Origin: Pseudoxanthomonas spadix
Lineage (GTDB): Bacteria; Pseudomonadota; Gammaproteobacteria; Xanthomonadales; Xanthomonadaceae
DNA length: 64,000 nucleotides
Direction of reading: 5' to 3'
Assembly (NCBI RefSeq): GCF_003703395.1
Contig: NZ_RDQN01000001.1
Span: forward strand, 496,001-560,000
The notes under the pieces are model-generated. The model was given only the letters and a program-made list of their open reading frames with translations, did no database searches and was not told the origin of the DNA. Made by a program: the position numbers and the translations under genes. Below, piece after piece: positions 46,653 to 60,365 of this stretch (positions are counted from its first letter, which is position 1; each line of letters starts with the position of its first letter).

Positions 46653-47530
46653 GCCAGGCCCGCACCGAGGCGCCGCGCAGCGCCGATCCGGCTGCGCGCA
46701 CCCACGCGTCGACCCATGCGGGCAACCGCGATGCGGCCCGATACGCACTGGCCAGCGCGCTGTACGTGGGCCACGTGCGCCATCGCCGCCATGCGCCCAG
46801 CCCGCACGCGTTCACCTGGCCGCTGTTCATGGCCTACCTGGACCTGGGCGAACTGGACCGCGTATTCGCGCGGCGCTGGCTGTGGTCGGTCGGCAGGCGC
46901 AACCTGGTGGAGTTCCGTCGCTCCGATTACCTGGGCGACCCGGCCGTGCCGCTGGATGAAGCCGTGCGCGACTGTGTGCAGGCCGAAATCGACCATCGCC
47001 CGCGCGGTCCGGTGCGCATGCTGACCCACCTGCGCAGCTTCGGCCACAGCTTCAATCCGGTGACCTTTTACTACTGCTTCGCCGAAGACGGCCGCACGCT
47101 GGACACGCTGGTGGCGCAGATCACCAACACGCCCTGGAAGCAGCGCCATACCTACGTGCTGCCAGCCAAGCAAGCGCTGCACGCCGGCGAATTTTTTCAC
47201 TGGCGCTTCGACAAACAGTTCCACGTCTCACCCTTCATGGCGATGGAACACGACTATGGCTGGCGCTTCCAGCTGCCCGGCGATGCCTTGCGCGTCCACA
47301 TGGACGTGCTGTGCCAGCCCGACGCCGATGACCAGATCGCGCCCCGCCGTTTCGATGCCACGCTCAGCCTGCGGCGTCGACCGATGCGCGCCGGCGCGAT
47401 GGCCTGGGCGCTGCTGCGCTATCCGCTGATGACCCTGCAGGTGGTCACGGCGATCCACTGGCACGCGCTGCGCATCTGGCTGCGCGGCAATCCCGTCCAC
47501 GACCATCCCGACTACAGGGCTGCCCCATGA
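46643..47530 (+). CDS. DUF1365 family protein
   Basis: A 295-residue protein of the COG3496 family: SALYVGHVRHRRHAPSPHAF near residue 40, LTHLRSFGHSFNPVTFYYC, then FHWRFDKQFHVSPFM and a C-terminal hydrophobic patch. No experimentally defined reaction; almost always beside COG2907 flavoproteins and CFA-like methyltransferases, implying a step in the same lipid pathway. Overlaps the preceding gene by ten bases and the next by ATGA. Confidence 0.87.
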   Translation: MALSQARTEAPRSADPAARTHASTHAGNRDAARYALASALYVGHVRHRRHAPSPHAFTWPLFMAYLDLGELDRVFARRWLWSVGRRNLVEFRRSDYLGDPAVPLDEAVRDCVQAEIDHRPRGPVRMLTHLRSFGHSFNPVTFYYCFAEDGRTLDTLVAQITNTPWKQRHTYVLPAKQALHAGEFFHWRFDKQFHVSPFMAMEHDYGWRFQLPGDALRVHMDVLCQPDADDQIAPRRFDATLSLRRRPMRAGAMAWALLRYPLMTLQVVTAIHWHALRIWLRGNPVHDHPDYRAAP

Positions 47531-48819
47531 GCCGTATCGATGCCTCCAGTTCTCCGTCGGCACCTGTGTCGGCCGCCAGCGGATCGCTGACCGAGCGCAT
47601 CCTGCGCCGCCGCCTGATCGACACCCTCTCACAGCTGCGCGGGTGCCGCCTGGTGCTGGAGGAAGGCGGCCAGCTGCATGTGCTGGGCACGCCCGATGGC
47701 GAGGCGACACTGCTGCAGGCGCGGATGCGCGTGCATGATCCGGCGTTCTGGCGCATGGCCGCGCTCAACGGCAGCGTCGGCGCTGGCGAGGCCTTCATGG
47801 AAGGCCTGTGGGAGTGCGACGACGTGGTTGCGCTGATGCGCATGCTGGTGCGCAACCGCGACCTGCTCGACGCGCTCGACAGTGGCACGGCCAGGATCGG
47901 CGCTGCGCTGATGAAGCTGATGCACGCCTTCTCGCGCAACACGCGCAGCGGCAGCCGGCGCAACATTGCCGCGCATTACGACCTGGGAAACCCGCTGTTC
48001 TCGTTGTTTCTGGATGAAAATCTCATGTACTCCTCGGCCATTTACGAGGACCAGACCGAATCGCTGGAAACCGCGGCCACCCGCAAGCTGGACCGGATCT
48101 GTCGCAAATTGCAGCTTGGCCCGCAGCACCGTCTCGTGGAGATCGGCACCGGCTGGGGCGGCTTCGCCCTGCATGCGGCCGGGCAGTACGGTTGCCACGT
48201 CACCACCACCACCATCTCGCGCGAACAGCACGAGCTGGCCGCGCAGCGCATCGCCCAGGCCGGCCTGCAGGACCGCATCACCCTGCTGATGCAGGACTAC
48301 CGAGATCTGGAAGGTACATACGACCGCCTGGTCTCGATCGAGATGATCGAAGCCATCGGCCATCAGTACCTGGAAACCTACTTCGCCAAGGTCGCCAGCC
48401 TGCTCAGCCACGATGGCCAGGCCCTGATCCAGGCCATCACCATCGAGGATCATCGCTACGTGCAGGCACGCGGCTCGGTGGACTTCATCAAGCGGCATAT
48501 CTTTCCCGGCAGCTTCATCCCGTCGGTGGCGGCGATGACCGCGGCCATTGCCAGGGCCAGCGACCTGCGCCTTTTCAACCTGGAAGACATCGGCCCCAGC
48601 TACGCACTGACCCTGCGCGCCTGGCGCCAGCGCTTCGTGGCCAGGCTGGAGCAGGTGCACGCGCTGGGCTACGACCTGCGCTTCATCCGCATGTGGGAGT
48701 TCTACCTGGCCTATTGCGAAGCCGGCTTCCTGGAGCGCTCCATCGGCGATGTGCACCTGTGGCTGACCAGGCCCGGCGCGCGCGCGGCGCAGTATCCGTA
48801 CGCACTCGAGGGCGTGTGA
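47527..48819 (+). CDS. CFA-synthase-like SAM-dependent methyltransferase (first copy)
   Basis: A 430-residue Mycolic/CFA-synthase family enzyme. An N-terminal lipid-interacting domain precedes NIAAHYDLGNPLFSLFLDENLMYSSA; SAM site LVEIGTGWGGFALHAAG; catalytic-region RLVSIEMIEAIGHQYLETYF; and FIKRHIFPGSFIPS near the C-terminal third. It transfers a methyl group from SAM to a double bond of an unsaturated phospholipid chain, giving a cyclopropane or methyl-branched product. Coupled to neighbours on both sides by ATGA/TGATG. Confidence 0.92.
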   Translation: MSRIDASSSPSAPVSAASGSLTERILRRRLIDTLSQLRGCRLVLEEGGQLHVLGTPDGEATLLQARMRVHDPAFWRMAALNGSVGAGEAFMEGLWECDDVVALMRMLVRNRDLLDALDSGTARIGAALMKLMHAFSRNTRSGSRRNIAAHYDLGNPLFSLFLDENLMYSSAIYEDQTESLETAATRKLDRICRKLQLGPQHRLVEIGTGWGGFALHAAGQYGCHVTTTTISREQHELAAQRIAQAGLQDRITLLMQDYRDLEGTYDRLVSIEMIEAIGHQYLETYFAKVASLLSHDGQALIQAITIEDHRYVQARGSVDFIKRHIFPGSFIPSVAAMTAAIARASDLRLFNLEDIGPSYALTLRAWRQRFVARLEQVHALGYDLRFIRMWEFYLAYCEAGFLERSIGDVHLWLTRPGARAAQYPYALEGV

Positions 48820-49367
48820 TGGCGATGTGGCCCAACCTGCGCAATTACCTGGCGCTGCAGCTGGTGTGGCTGGCGGCAGTGGCAGGCGCCGGGCGCGGCT
48901 TGTGGTGGGCCGGACCAGCGGCGCTGGCGGTGTTTTCCGCCTTGCATTTTGGCCTGCACTGGCACCTGCGCGGTGACGCGATGCTCATGCTGGCGGCCTT
49001 GCTGCTGGGACTGCTGATCGACTCGATCGCTGCCGCCAGCGGACTGGTGGATTACGCAGCCGCATGGCCCGCCGCGTCGCTGGCACCGGTCTGGATCGCC
49101 TCGCTGTGGATGGCGCTGGGGCTGACCGTGCAGCATTCGTTCGGCTGGCTGGTACGGCATCCGCGCTGGAGCCTGCCGGTGATGGCGATCGGCGGGCCGC
49201 TGTCGTACTGCGGCGCACAGGCGTCATTCGACGCGGTGCGCTTGGCTGCGCCGGCATGGATCGGCATGCTTGCAATCGGCGCGCTGTGGGCGGCCGCCAC
49301 CGGTGTGCTGGTGGTGCTGGCCAGCCACCTGGATCGCAGCACGGCCACAGCGAAGGCGCAGCCATGA
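48819..49367 (+). CDS. DUF2878 membrane protein
   Basis: A 182-residue protein with five or six hydrophobic segments (LALQLVWLAAVAGAG; MLMLAALLLGLLIDSIAA; VWIASLWMALGLTVQHSFGW; MLAIGALWAAATGVLVVL). Family of unknown function, regularly in this gene neighbourhood. Start overlaps the previous stop (TGATG), so translation is coupled. Confidence 0.83.
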   Translation: MAMWPNLRNYLALQLVWLAAVAGAGRGLWWAGPAALAVFSALHFGLHWHLRGDAMLMLAALLLGLLIDSIAAASGLVDYAAAWPAASLAPVWIASLWMALGLTVQHSFGWLVRHPRWSLPVMAIGGPLSYCGAQASFDAVRLAAPAWIGMLAIGALWAAATGVLVVLASHLDRSTATAKAQP

Positions 49368-50146
49368 ACGCCTGGCCGATCGCGTGGGTGTCCCTGGGGG
49401 CGCTGTTGGTGATGTTTGGCGCCTGGCTGTGGCAGCGCCGCACGCGCAATGCTGGCGTGGTCGATGTGGTGTGGGCGGCCGGCATGGCGGCCAGCGCGGT
49501 GGTCTATGCCTGCACCCTGCCCGGCGCAGCCCTGCCGCGACTGCTGGTGGCCGTGCTCGGCGGTGTGTGGGGCCTGCGGCTGGCCTGGCACCTGGGCGCA
49601 CGTGTGTTCGGCGATGCGCACGAGGATGGGCGCTATGCCTACCTGCGCCAGCACTGGCACGATGCCCAGGGCAAGTTCCTGCTGTTCTTCATGGCCCAGG
49701 CGGTGATGATCATGCTGCTGTCGCTGCCGTTCTGGGTGGTGGCCCACAACCCGGTCGCGCACTGGTCGCGCTGGACCACGCTGGGCGTGCTGGTGTGGTT
49801 GCTGGCGGTGGCCGGGGAAAGCCTGGCCGATCGCCAGCTGGCGGCGTGGAAGCGCGATCCGTCGCACAAGGGCCGTACCTGCGACCAGGGCCTGTGGCGT
49901 TACTCGCGCCATCCCAATTATTTCTTCGAATGGCTGCACTGGTTTACCTATGTATTCCTGGCGATCGGCTTGCCCTGGGGCTGGGTGCTGGCCAGCCTGT
50001 GCGGACCTGCGCTCATGCTGGCCTTCCTGCACCGTGTCACCGGTATCCCGTACACCGAAGCACAATCGCTGCGCAGCCGCGGTCAGGACTACGCACGCTA
50101 CCAGCGCACGACCAGCGCGTTTTTCCCGCTGCCGCGCAAACGCTAG
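49364..50146 (+). CDS. DUF1295 membrane protein (steroid 5-alpha-reductase fold)
   Basis: A 260-residue membrane protein of the COG3752 family related to C-terminal domains of steroid reductases and isoprenylcysteine methyltransferases. Signature LWRYSRHPNYFFEWLHWFTY near residue 180, with RNAGVVDVVWAAGM near the start and YARYQRTTSAFFP at the end. The family may be NAD(P)H-dependent reductases of lipid double bonds; this is inference. ATGA overlap with the gene before. Confidence 0.87.
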   Translation: MNAWPIAWVSLGALLVMFGAWLWQRRTRNAGVVDVVWAAGMAASAVVYACTLPGAALPRLLVAVLGGVWGLRLAWHLGARVFGDAHEDGRYAYLRQHWHDAQGKFLLFFMAQAVMIMLLSLPFWVVAHNPVAHWSRWTTLGVLVWLLAVAGESLADRQLAAWKRDPSHKGRTCDQGLWRYSRHPNYFFEWLHWFTYVFLAIGLPWGWVLASLCGPALMLAFLHRVTGIPYTEAQSLRSRGQDYARYQRTTSAFFPLPRKR

Positions 50147-50169
50147 AGCCACACTTGGAGAATTGCTGC

Positions 50170-51246
50170 ATGCCCGCTTCAGATTCGCCCGTCTCAGAAG
50201 CAAAGGAAGTCCGCGAAAGCCTGGCCACGCGCCTGGCCGAGTCCGGCCGGCTGCCCGACGCGCTGCTGCGCATGGGCATCCGCCGCCAATGCGCCCAGCG
50301 CCTGAAGGACGAACGCAAGGGCGGCACCGAGGCAGTGTTCTCGCGCCAGCAGGCCTGGCTGGATGGCCTGCGTCAGGACGCCATCGCAGTGGAGACCCAG
50401 GCCGCCAACCGCCAGCACTATGAACTGCCGCCGGAGTTCTTCCGCCTGTGTCTGGGCAAAAACCTCAAGTACAGCGCCTGCTTCTGGGACGACAGCACCC
50501 GCGACCTGACCCAGGCCGAGGAAAAAATGCTGCGCCTGTACTGCGAGCGCGCCGAGCTGGTCAACGCCAGCCGCATCCTGGAGCTGGGCTGCGGCTGGGG
50601 CTCGCTGACCATGTGGATGGCCGAGCGCTATCCCAAGGCGATGATCACCGCGGTCTCCAACTCCAGGTCGCAGAAGGACTTCATCGAGGCGCGCTGCCGC
50701 GAGCGCGCGATCTTCAACGTCGAGGTCATCACCGCCGATGTCAACGCGCTGCAGCTGCCGGAGGAAATGTTCGACCGGGTCATCTCCATCGAGATGTTCG
50801 AGCACATGCGCAATTATCAGGCGCTGCTCGCACGCGTGGCGACCTGGCTCAAGCCGGGCGGCAAGCTGTTCGTGCACATCTTCTGCCACCGCGAGCTGCT
50901 GTACCTGTTCGAGACCGAAGGCAGTGGCAACTGGATGGGCCGGCATTTCTTCACCGGTGGGCTGATGCCTTCGGCCGACACGCTGCTCAAGTTCCAGGAC
51001 CGGCTCTCCATCGAGGAACGCTGGCTGCTGCCCGGCACCCATTACGAGAAGACCGCCAATGCCTGGCTGGAAAACCACGACGCCAGCCATGACCAGGTCA
51101 TGGGCCTGATGCGCCAGACCTACGGCGTGGCCGATGCCGCACGCTGGTACCAGCGCTGGCGCATGTTCTGGATGGCCTGCGCTGAACTGTTTGGCTACGC
51201 CAACGGCAACGAGTGGATGGTCGCCCACTACCGGTTCAAGCGCTGA
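50170..51246 (+). CDS. CFA-synthase-like SAM-dependent methyltransferase (second copy)
   Basis: A 358-residue methyltransferase of the same superfamily but a different branch: HYELPPEFFRLCLGKNLKYSACFW, SAM site RILELGCGWGSLTMWMAERYP, RVISIEMFEHMRNYQALLARV, and FFTGGLMPSADTLL. This branch lacks the long lipid-binding N-terminal domain of classic CFA synthases and resembles eukaryote-like fatty-acid methyltransferases. Ribosome site GGAGAA eight bases upstream. Last gene of the operon; a hairpin follows. Confidence 0.9.
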   Translation: MPASDSPVSEAKEVRESLATRLAESGRLPDALLRMGIRRQCAQRLKDERKGGTEAVFSRQQAWLDGLRQDAIAVETQAANRQHYELPPEFFRLCLGKNLKYSACFWDDSTRDLTQAEEKMLRLYCERAELVNASRILELGCGWGSLTMWMAERYPKAMITAVSNSRSQKDFIEARCRERAIFNVEVITADVNALQLPEEMFDRVISIEMFEHMRNYQALLARVATWLKPGGKLFVHIFCHRELLYLFETEGSGNWMGRHFFTGGLMPSADTLLKFQDRLSIEERWLLPGTHYEKTANAWLENHDASHDQVMGLMRQTYGVADAARWYQRWRMFWMACAELFGYANGNEWMVAHYRFKR

Positions 51247-51262
51247 TCGCATTGGCGCTCGC

Positions 51263-51292
51263 CCTGGCCTCTTGTTGAAGCAAGAGGACAGG
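51263..51292 (+). terminator. Hairpin after the lipid-modification operon
   Basis: CCTCTTG and CAAGAGG pair perfectly around TTGAAG (51268-51287), and CCTG/CAGG extends the stem beyond a one-base mismatch. No T-run; position 22 bases after the last stop codon fits a terminator. Confidence 0.6.
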
Positions 51293-51518
51293 CTCGCTAC
51301 AGCTGCCCGCGTGCAGCGCCTGATCCGTGCGTTGAGCATGCCGTCTGTCGGCATCCAGCAACAGACTCCCTGCCCACCAAGCCCGGCGCCTGCATGCCCG
51401 GCAGCGCGGTGTGGTGGCCATGGGCCTGCCGCGATCATGCCTGCACCGTGGTCGACAGCTTCGTGTTGCACCGCAGCTTGTCCTCCAGCCGCGAGTCGTC
51501 CATATAGGCATCGGTGCG

Positions 51519-51537
51519 GTTATCGAATGTCGATAAC
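51519..51537. promoter_or_regulatory. Perfect palindrome upstream of dioxygenase genes (candidate operator)
   Basis: GTTATCGA-ATG-TCGATAAC has perfect eight-base arms, about 135 bases upstream of the alpha-subunit start, inside an AT-rich patch. A partial third copy of the half-site (TGTCGAAA) follows at 51540. The form suggests a dimeric regulator such as GntR, TetR or MarR. No regulator gene is nearby. Confidence 0.6.
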
Positions 51538-51608
51538 AATGTCGAAATTATAACGAACCGCGTTCCCAGGATCCTGCCGTGGGCGTGGGTGGCGGGAAAG
51601 ATTTGTAG

Positions 51609-53090
<1,482 letters not shown>

Positions 53091-53204
53091 GCGCGGCGCG
53101 ATCGCCAAACTCTCCAACCCAATGCAAATCCATCAGGGGCAGGCGTGCGCGCAGGCAGCGCGCCGAGGCTCCGCCCCTTGGTATTGACTCAGAGAACAAC
53201 CATC

Positions 53205-53771
53205 ATGACCAACCTGTCCGCGCATTCCTACAAGGTCTTTGAATGGCCCAGCAAGACCGTGGGCCTTGAGCTGCAGAACGAGATCGAACAGTTCTACTAC
53301 CGCGAAGCGCAGTTGCTTGACCACCGGGCCTACGAGGCCTGGTTTGCCCTGCTGGACAAAGACATCCGCTACTTCATGCCGCTGCGCACCAACCGCATGA
53401 TCCGGGAGGGCGAGCTGGAATATTCCGGCGACCAGGATTTTGCCCATTTCGACGAAACCTACGAAACCATGTACGGGCGCATCCGCAAGGTGACCTCGGA
53501 TCTGGGCTGGGCGGAAAACCCGCCTTCCCGCACCCGCCACCTGATCTCCAATGTCATCGTCAAGGAGACGGCCACGCCGGATACCTTCGAGGTCAATTCC
53601 GCATTCATCCTGTACCGTAATCGGCTTGAGCGCCAGGTCGACATCTTCGCCGGCGAACGCCGGGACGTGCTGCGCCGCGCCGACAACAACCTTGGCTTCA
53701 GCATCGCCAGGCGCACCATCCTGCTCGACGCCAGCACCTTGCTGTCGAACAACCTGAGCATGTTCTTCTAA
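53205..53771 (+). CDS. Aromatic-ring-hydroxylating dioxygenase, beta subunit
   Basis: A 188-residue structural subunit (NTF2-like fold) of the same oxygenase: [53 protein letters not shown], and [18 protein letters not shown], all strongly of the BphA2/BphE type. It forms an alpha3beta3 hexamer with the preceding gene. The start at 53205 gives the usual N-terminus; upstream in-frame codons lack similarity. Confidence 0.94.
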   Translation: MTNLSAHSYKVFEWPSKTVGLELQNEIEQFYYREAQLLDHRAYEAWFALLDKDIRYFMPLRTNRMIREGELEYSGDQDFAHFDETYETMYGRIRKVTSDLGWAENPPSRTRHLISNVIVKETATPDTFEVNSAFILYRNRLERQVDIFAGERRDVLRRADNNLGFSIARRTILLDASTLLSNNLSMFF

Positions 53772-53900
53772 CAAGACGCCCACATCGGCCCGCCGCGCTT
53801 TGCGGGTCCTCATGAGGCCGGCATTCGGGGGTGGTCGCGACATCTCCGGGCTTCGCTCTGCACATCAGCCGGGGCACCGCAATTGCATGGTGCCATCGCA

Positions 53901-55721
53901 TCAGGCGGCCGCTGATCGACGGCCGCCGTACCCCGACGGCGACGCCGGCGCGCAGTGTTCGACGATCAACTGGATCGCCTCGCCGCCACGGTAATCGTCA
54001 GGCACCAGGCGATAGGCCAGGTGGACCTGTGCCGGCGGCGGCTCGGCCCCGAGGCCGTTGAAGTGGATCGCATTGAGCGGCGCGGCCCGTTGCGGGCAGC
54101 GCAGCACCAGCTTCAGGTGCCGCTCGCCGACGGCGCGCCAGTCGATGACCTCGAACACGCCGTCGAACAGCGGCTCGGCAAAGCCCTGCCCCCATGGACC
54201 GCCGTCGCGCAGCGCTTCGGCGTGGGCGCGGTCGAACTCATGCGGCAACAGCTCGCCGTCACTGGGCAGCTCGGCCTGCAACAGCGTGGCATCCAGCGTG
54301 GCCGCGGCATGGGCGGCAAACGCTGCTTCGAATGCCGGCAGGTGGGCCAGGTCCAGGCTCAGGCCGGCGGCCATCGCGTGGCCGCCGAATTTCTGCAGCA
54401 GGCCCGGATGCCGGGCGTCGATGGCGGCCAGCGCATCGCGGATATGAAAACCGGGAATCGAGCGCGCCGAGCCGCGCAGCGCGCTGCTGCCCGGCTCGGC
54501 CGGGGCGAAGGCGATCACCGGGCGATGCACGCGATCCTTCATTTTCGAAGCGACCAGCCCGACCACGCCGGGATGCCAGTCGCGATCGAACAGGCACAGC
54601 GCCAGCGGCCTCTGGCCGTCCAGGGCGACCCTGGACAGCGCCCGCTCGGCCTCATCGGTCATCTGCTGCTGCACGCCGCGGCGCTCGGTGTTGATCGCGT
54701 GCAGGATCCCGGCCATCTCGCGTGCCGGGCCGTCCTGCTCGCACAGCAGGCAGGCGATGCCCAGGGCCATGTCTTCCAGGCGGCCGGCGGCATTGAGCCG
54801 CGGCGCGATGGCAAAGCCGATGTCGGTAGCGCTCAGGGTCTGCGCGCGGCGCCCGCAGACCTCGATCAAGGCGCGCAGGCCGGCGCAGCCCTGCCCCGTG
54901 CGCAGACGGCGCAGCCCGGCGGCGACCAGGGCCCGGTTGTTGGCATCCAGCGGCACCAGATCGGCCACCGTGCCGACCGCGACCAAGTCCAGCAATGCAT
55001 TCAGGTCCGGCCGCTTTTGGCGAGAAGCGCAGCCCTCGATGGCCGCTGCCTGATGCCCACAATCAGCGCCTGCCCCCGACTTGACCGGGGCAGGATCGCC
55101 AAACAGATGCCGGCGCAAGGCCAGCAGCACGTAGAACATCACCCCGACGCCGGCCAGTGATTTGCTGGGGAAGTCGTCGCCGGGCAGGTTCGGATTGACG
55201 ATGGCGTGGGCCGGCGGCAGGGCTGGGCCCGGTAGATGGTGGTCGGTGACCAGCACCTGCCAGCCCAGCGCACGCGCCTGGGCGATGCCAGCGTGGCAGG
55301 CAATGCCGTGGTCGACGGTGACCAGCAGGTCGGGTTTGAGTTCGGCCAGCTCCGACACCAGCGAAGGCGAAAGCCCATAGCCGTGGGTCACCCGGTTGGG
55401 CACCGCCGGGCTGACATGGCGCGCGCCCAGCATCACCAGCCCGCGCACCGCGACCGCACAGGCAGTGGCGCCATCGCAGTCGAAATCGCCGACCACCACG
55501 ATATGGCGGTCGTTGGCGATCGCCTCGGCAAGCAGCGCCACGGCCGCGTCCATGCCCGACAGCAATTGCGGCGGGTGCAGCTGGGCCAGGCGCGGGCGCG
55601 CCTGGAGATCATCCAGCGCGCCACGGGCGGCGTAGACGCGCTGCAGCAGCGGCGGCATCGAGGCAGGCCACACCCCGCCTTCGGGCACGGCGCGCCGGGT
55701 GATGCGCGGCGATCCGTTCAT
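53901..55721 (-). CDS. recJ: Single-stranded-DNA-specific exonuclease RecJ
   Basis: A 606-residue DHH-family 5'-3' ssDNA exonuclease for repair and recombination. Motifs: VVGDFDCDGATACAV (DxDxDG), LLVTVDHGIACH, VLVTDHHLPG, GTVADLVPLDANNRALV, and DHHA1 FGGHAMAAGLSLD. The start at 55721 overlaps the rpfE stop by ATGA (an ATG at 55739 is also open). Oddity: between LRRHLFGDPA and LNALLDLVAVGTVA it has about 25 extra residues, encoded by a palindrome-bearing insert (55020-55095). Confidence 0.95.
   Translation of the reverse strand: MNGSPRITRRAVPEGGVWPASMPPLLQRVYAARGALDDLQARPRLAQLHPPQLLSGMDAAVALLAEAIANDRHIVVVGDFDCDGATACAVAVRGLVMLGARHVSPAVPNRVTHGYGLSPSLVSELAELKPDLLVTVDHGIACHAGIAQARALGWQVLVTDHHLPGPALPPAHAIVNPNLPGDDFPSKSLAGVGVMFYVLLALRRHLFGDPAPVKSGAGADCGHQAAAIEGCASRQKRPDLNALLDLVAVGTVADLVPLDANNRALVAAGLRRLRTGQGCAGLRALIEVCGRRAQTLSATDIGFAIAPRLNAAGRLEDMALGIACLLCEQDGPAREMAGILHAINTERRGVQQQMTDEAERALSRVALDGQRPLALCLFDRDWHPGVVGLVASKMKDRVHRPVIAFAPAEPGSSALRGSARSIPGFHIRDALAAIDARHPGLLQKFGGHAMAAGLSLDLAHLPAFEAAFAAHAAATLDATLLQAELPSDGELLPHEFDRAHAEALRDGGPWGQGFAEPLFDGVFEVIDWRAVGERHLKLVLRCPQRAAPLNAIHFNGLGAEPPPAQVHLAYRLVPDDYRGGEAIQLIVEHCAPASPSGYGGRRSAAA
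55069..55094. repeat. REP-like palindrome inserted in frame in recJ
   Basis: CCTGCCCC (55069-55076) and GGGGCAGG (55087-55094) flank a ten-base loop CGACTTGACC. Similar CCCCGGTCAAGTCGGGGG-type palindromes are typical of intergenic repeats in this family, but here the element lies within recJ coding sequence and keeps the frame. Confidence 0.7.
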
Positions 55722-56635
55722 GGATCCAGTCGAGTCCACGCCCGACGCCAGAAGCGCCAGCGCTGCGCGGCGTCCAGCACGAAGCAGGCACCATCCTGGA
55801 AATCCAGGACCACCCGCGCCAGTTCGCCGGCGCGCAGCTCGGCCAGCAGCGGCGCCAGCGCCTCATCGGTGAACAGGGCCAGCGAGCGCAGGTGGCGCAG
55901 GTCGACCAGTGCCTCCACTTCACCCTGGGCCTGGTCCGGCACGCCGGCAAGCGCCGACAACGCGCGTACGAGCTCCTCGCGGCTGCGCACCTGGCGATAC
56001 CGCGTGCGCACCGACTGCGGCAGGCGGCCTTCGCCCCAGAACCACAGCGCGTTGACCGCCGGCTTGCCTTCGGACAGGCGCCGGGCATTCCAGGGATGCT
56101 GGTGCAGGGTCACCTGCACCTGCGTGAACAACGCGCGCCAGCGGCGGCCTGCATCACCGTGCGGCAGGTGGCCAAACAAATCGTCGCCGAGCACCTCGTC
56201 GGGCGAGGCAAATTCGGGCAGGGGCGTATCGCCGGCCAGGCGCAGGTACCAGCGCGATGGCTCGGGCGCGTCCAGGAGCAAACCGGCATCGCCGAACAGC
56301 GGCCGCAGCGCCGGCAGCAGCGCGGCGCTGTCCGCTTCGGTCAGGCCCAGCGCCGGGCCGTGCGCCAGCAACCGCGCGCCGGTCATGTCCGGCGCCAGGA
56401 ACGCTGGATCGGCGCGCAACCAGCGCGCATCGGCCGCGTCGCCGGCGTCGAGCTGGCGGGTCAGCGCCGCGACCGGCCAATGATCTGGCGTCCACTGGAA
56501 ATGCCGGCGCAGCTGGGCGCGCTCGCCGGGCTGGCCCACAGTGCGGTCGGCGCGGGCCAACGCCCGGCCAGCCTCGAGCGTAAGCGTACCGGCAAGCTGG
56601 GCGCGTGCCGGCAGCAGCAGCGTGGCCGATGCCAT
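55718..56635 (-). CDS. rpfE: RpfE-like protein (alkaline-phosphatase-superfamily-like)
   Basis: A 305-residue protein lying between greA and recJ as rpfE does in Xanthomonas and Xylella. It resembles distant cofactor-independent phosphoglycerate mutase relatives (the family is often annotated so), with LLLPARAQLAG, PLFGDAGLLLDAPEPSRWYLRL, HQHPWNARRLSEGKPAVNALWFWGEGRLP (best conserved) and a C-terminal beta region. Catalytic metal ligands of true mutases are not evident. It has a minor role in virulence-factor regulation in Xanthomonas. Start 56635; overlaps recJ. Confidence 0.85.
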   Translation of the reverse strand: MASATLLLPARAQLAGTLTLEAGRALARADRTVGQPGERAQLRRHFQWTPDHWPVAALTRQLDAGDAADARWLRADPAFLAPDMTGARLLAHGPALGLTEADSAALLPALRPLFGDAGLLLDAPEPSRWYLRLAGDTPLPEFASPDEVLGDDLFGHLPHGDAGRRWRALFTQVQVTLHQHPWNARRLSEGKPAVNALWFWGEGRLPQSVRTRYRQVRSREELVRALSALAGVPDQAQGEVEALVDLRHLRSLALFTDEALAPLLAELRAGELARVVLDFQDGACFVLDAAQRWRFWRRAWTRLDP

Positions 56636-56648
56636 CGCGGCGTTCGAC

Positions 56649-57121
56649 TCAGGCGCCGTAGGAGACGCTGATGATCTCGTACTCGTGCTCGCCGGCCGGC
56701 GCCACGATGACCACACTGTCGCCCTCGTTCTTGCCGATCAAGGCACGGGCGATGGGCGAGGAAATGGCGATAAGCGACTGTTTGATGTCCGCTTCCAGGT
56801 CACCGACGATCTGGTAGGTCTTCTCTTCGTCGGTATCGACATGGGCCAGCACCACGGTCGCGCCGAACACCACGCGCGAACCGGCATCGAGCGCGGCCAC
56901 ATCGATCACCTCGGCCGTAGACAGCTCGGCTTCCAGCTGGTTGATCCGGCCTTCGATGAAGCCCTGCTGTTCGCGGGCGGCATGGTATTCGGCGTTTTCC
57001 TTCAGGTCGCCGTGCGCACGCGCCTCGGCGATGGCGGCGATCACTTCCGGACGCTTGACCGACTTGAGGTAATCCAGCTCCTCACGCAGGCGCTGGGCGC
57101 CCTGCTTGGTGATGGGGGCTC

Positions 57122-57125
<4 letters not shown>
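56649..57125 (-). CDS. greA: Transcript cleavage factor GreA
   Basis: A 158-residue RNA polymerase secondary-channel factor. N-terminal coiled coil: [45 protein letters not shown], with the DLKENAEY tip acidic residues that promote cleavage of backtracked RNA; the C-terminal FKBP-like domain includes [18 protein letters not shown] overlap with the carB stop, so translation is coupled. Confidence 0.97.
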
Positions 57126-60364
<3,239 letters not shown>

Positions 60365-60365
60365 T

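Noticed and set aside
51437-51504. A 22-codon minus-strand frame divergent from the dioxygenase genes
   Set aside because: Too short and without similarity that I recognise; it could be the remnant of a regulator, but nothing in the sequence shows it.
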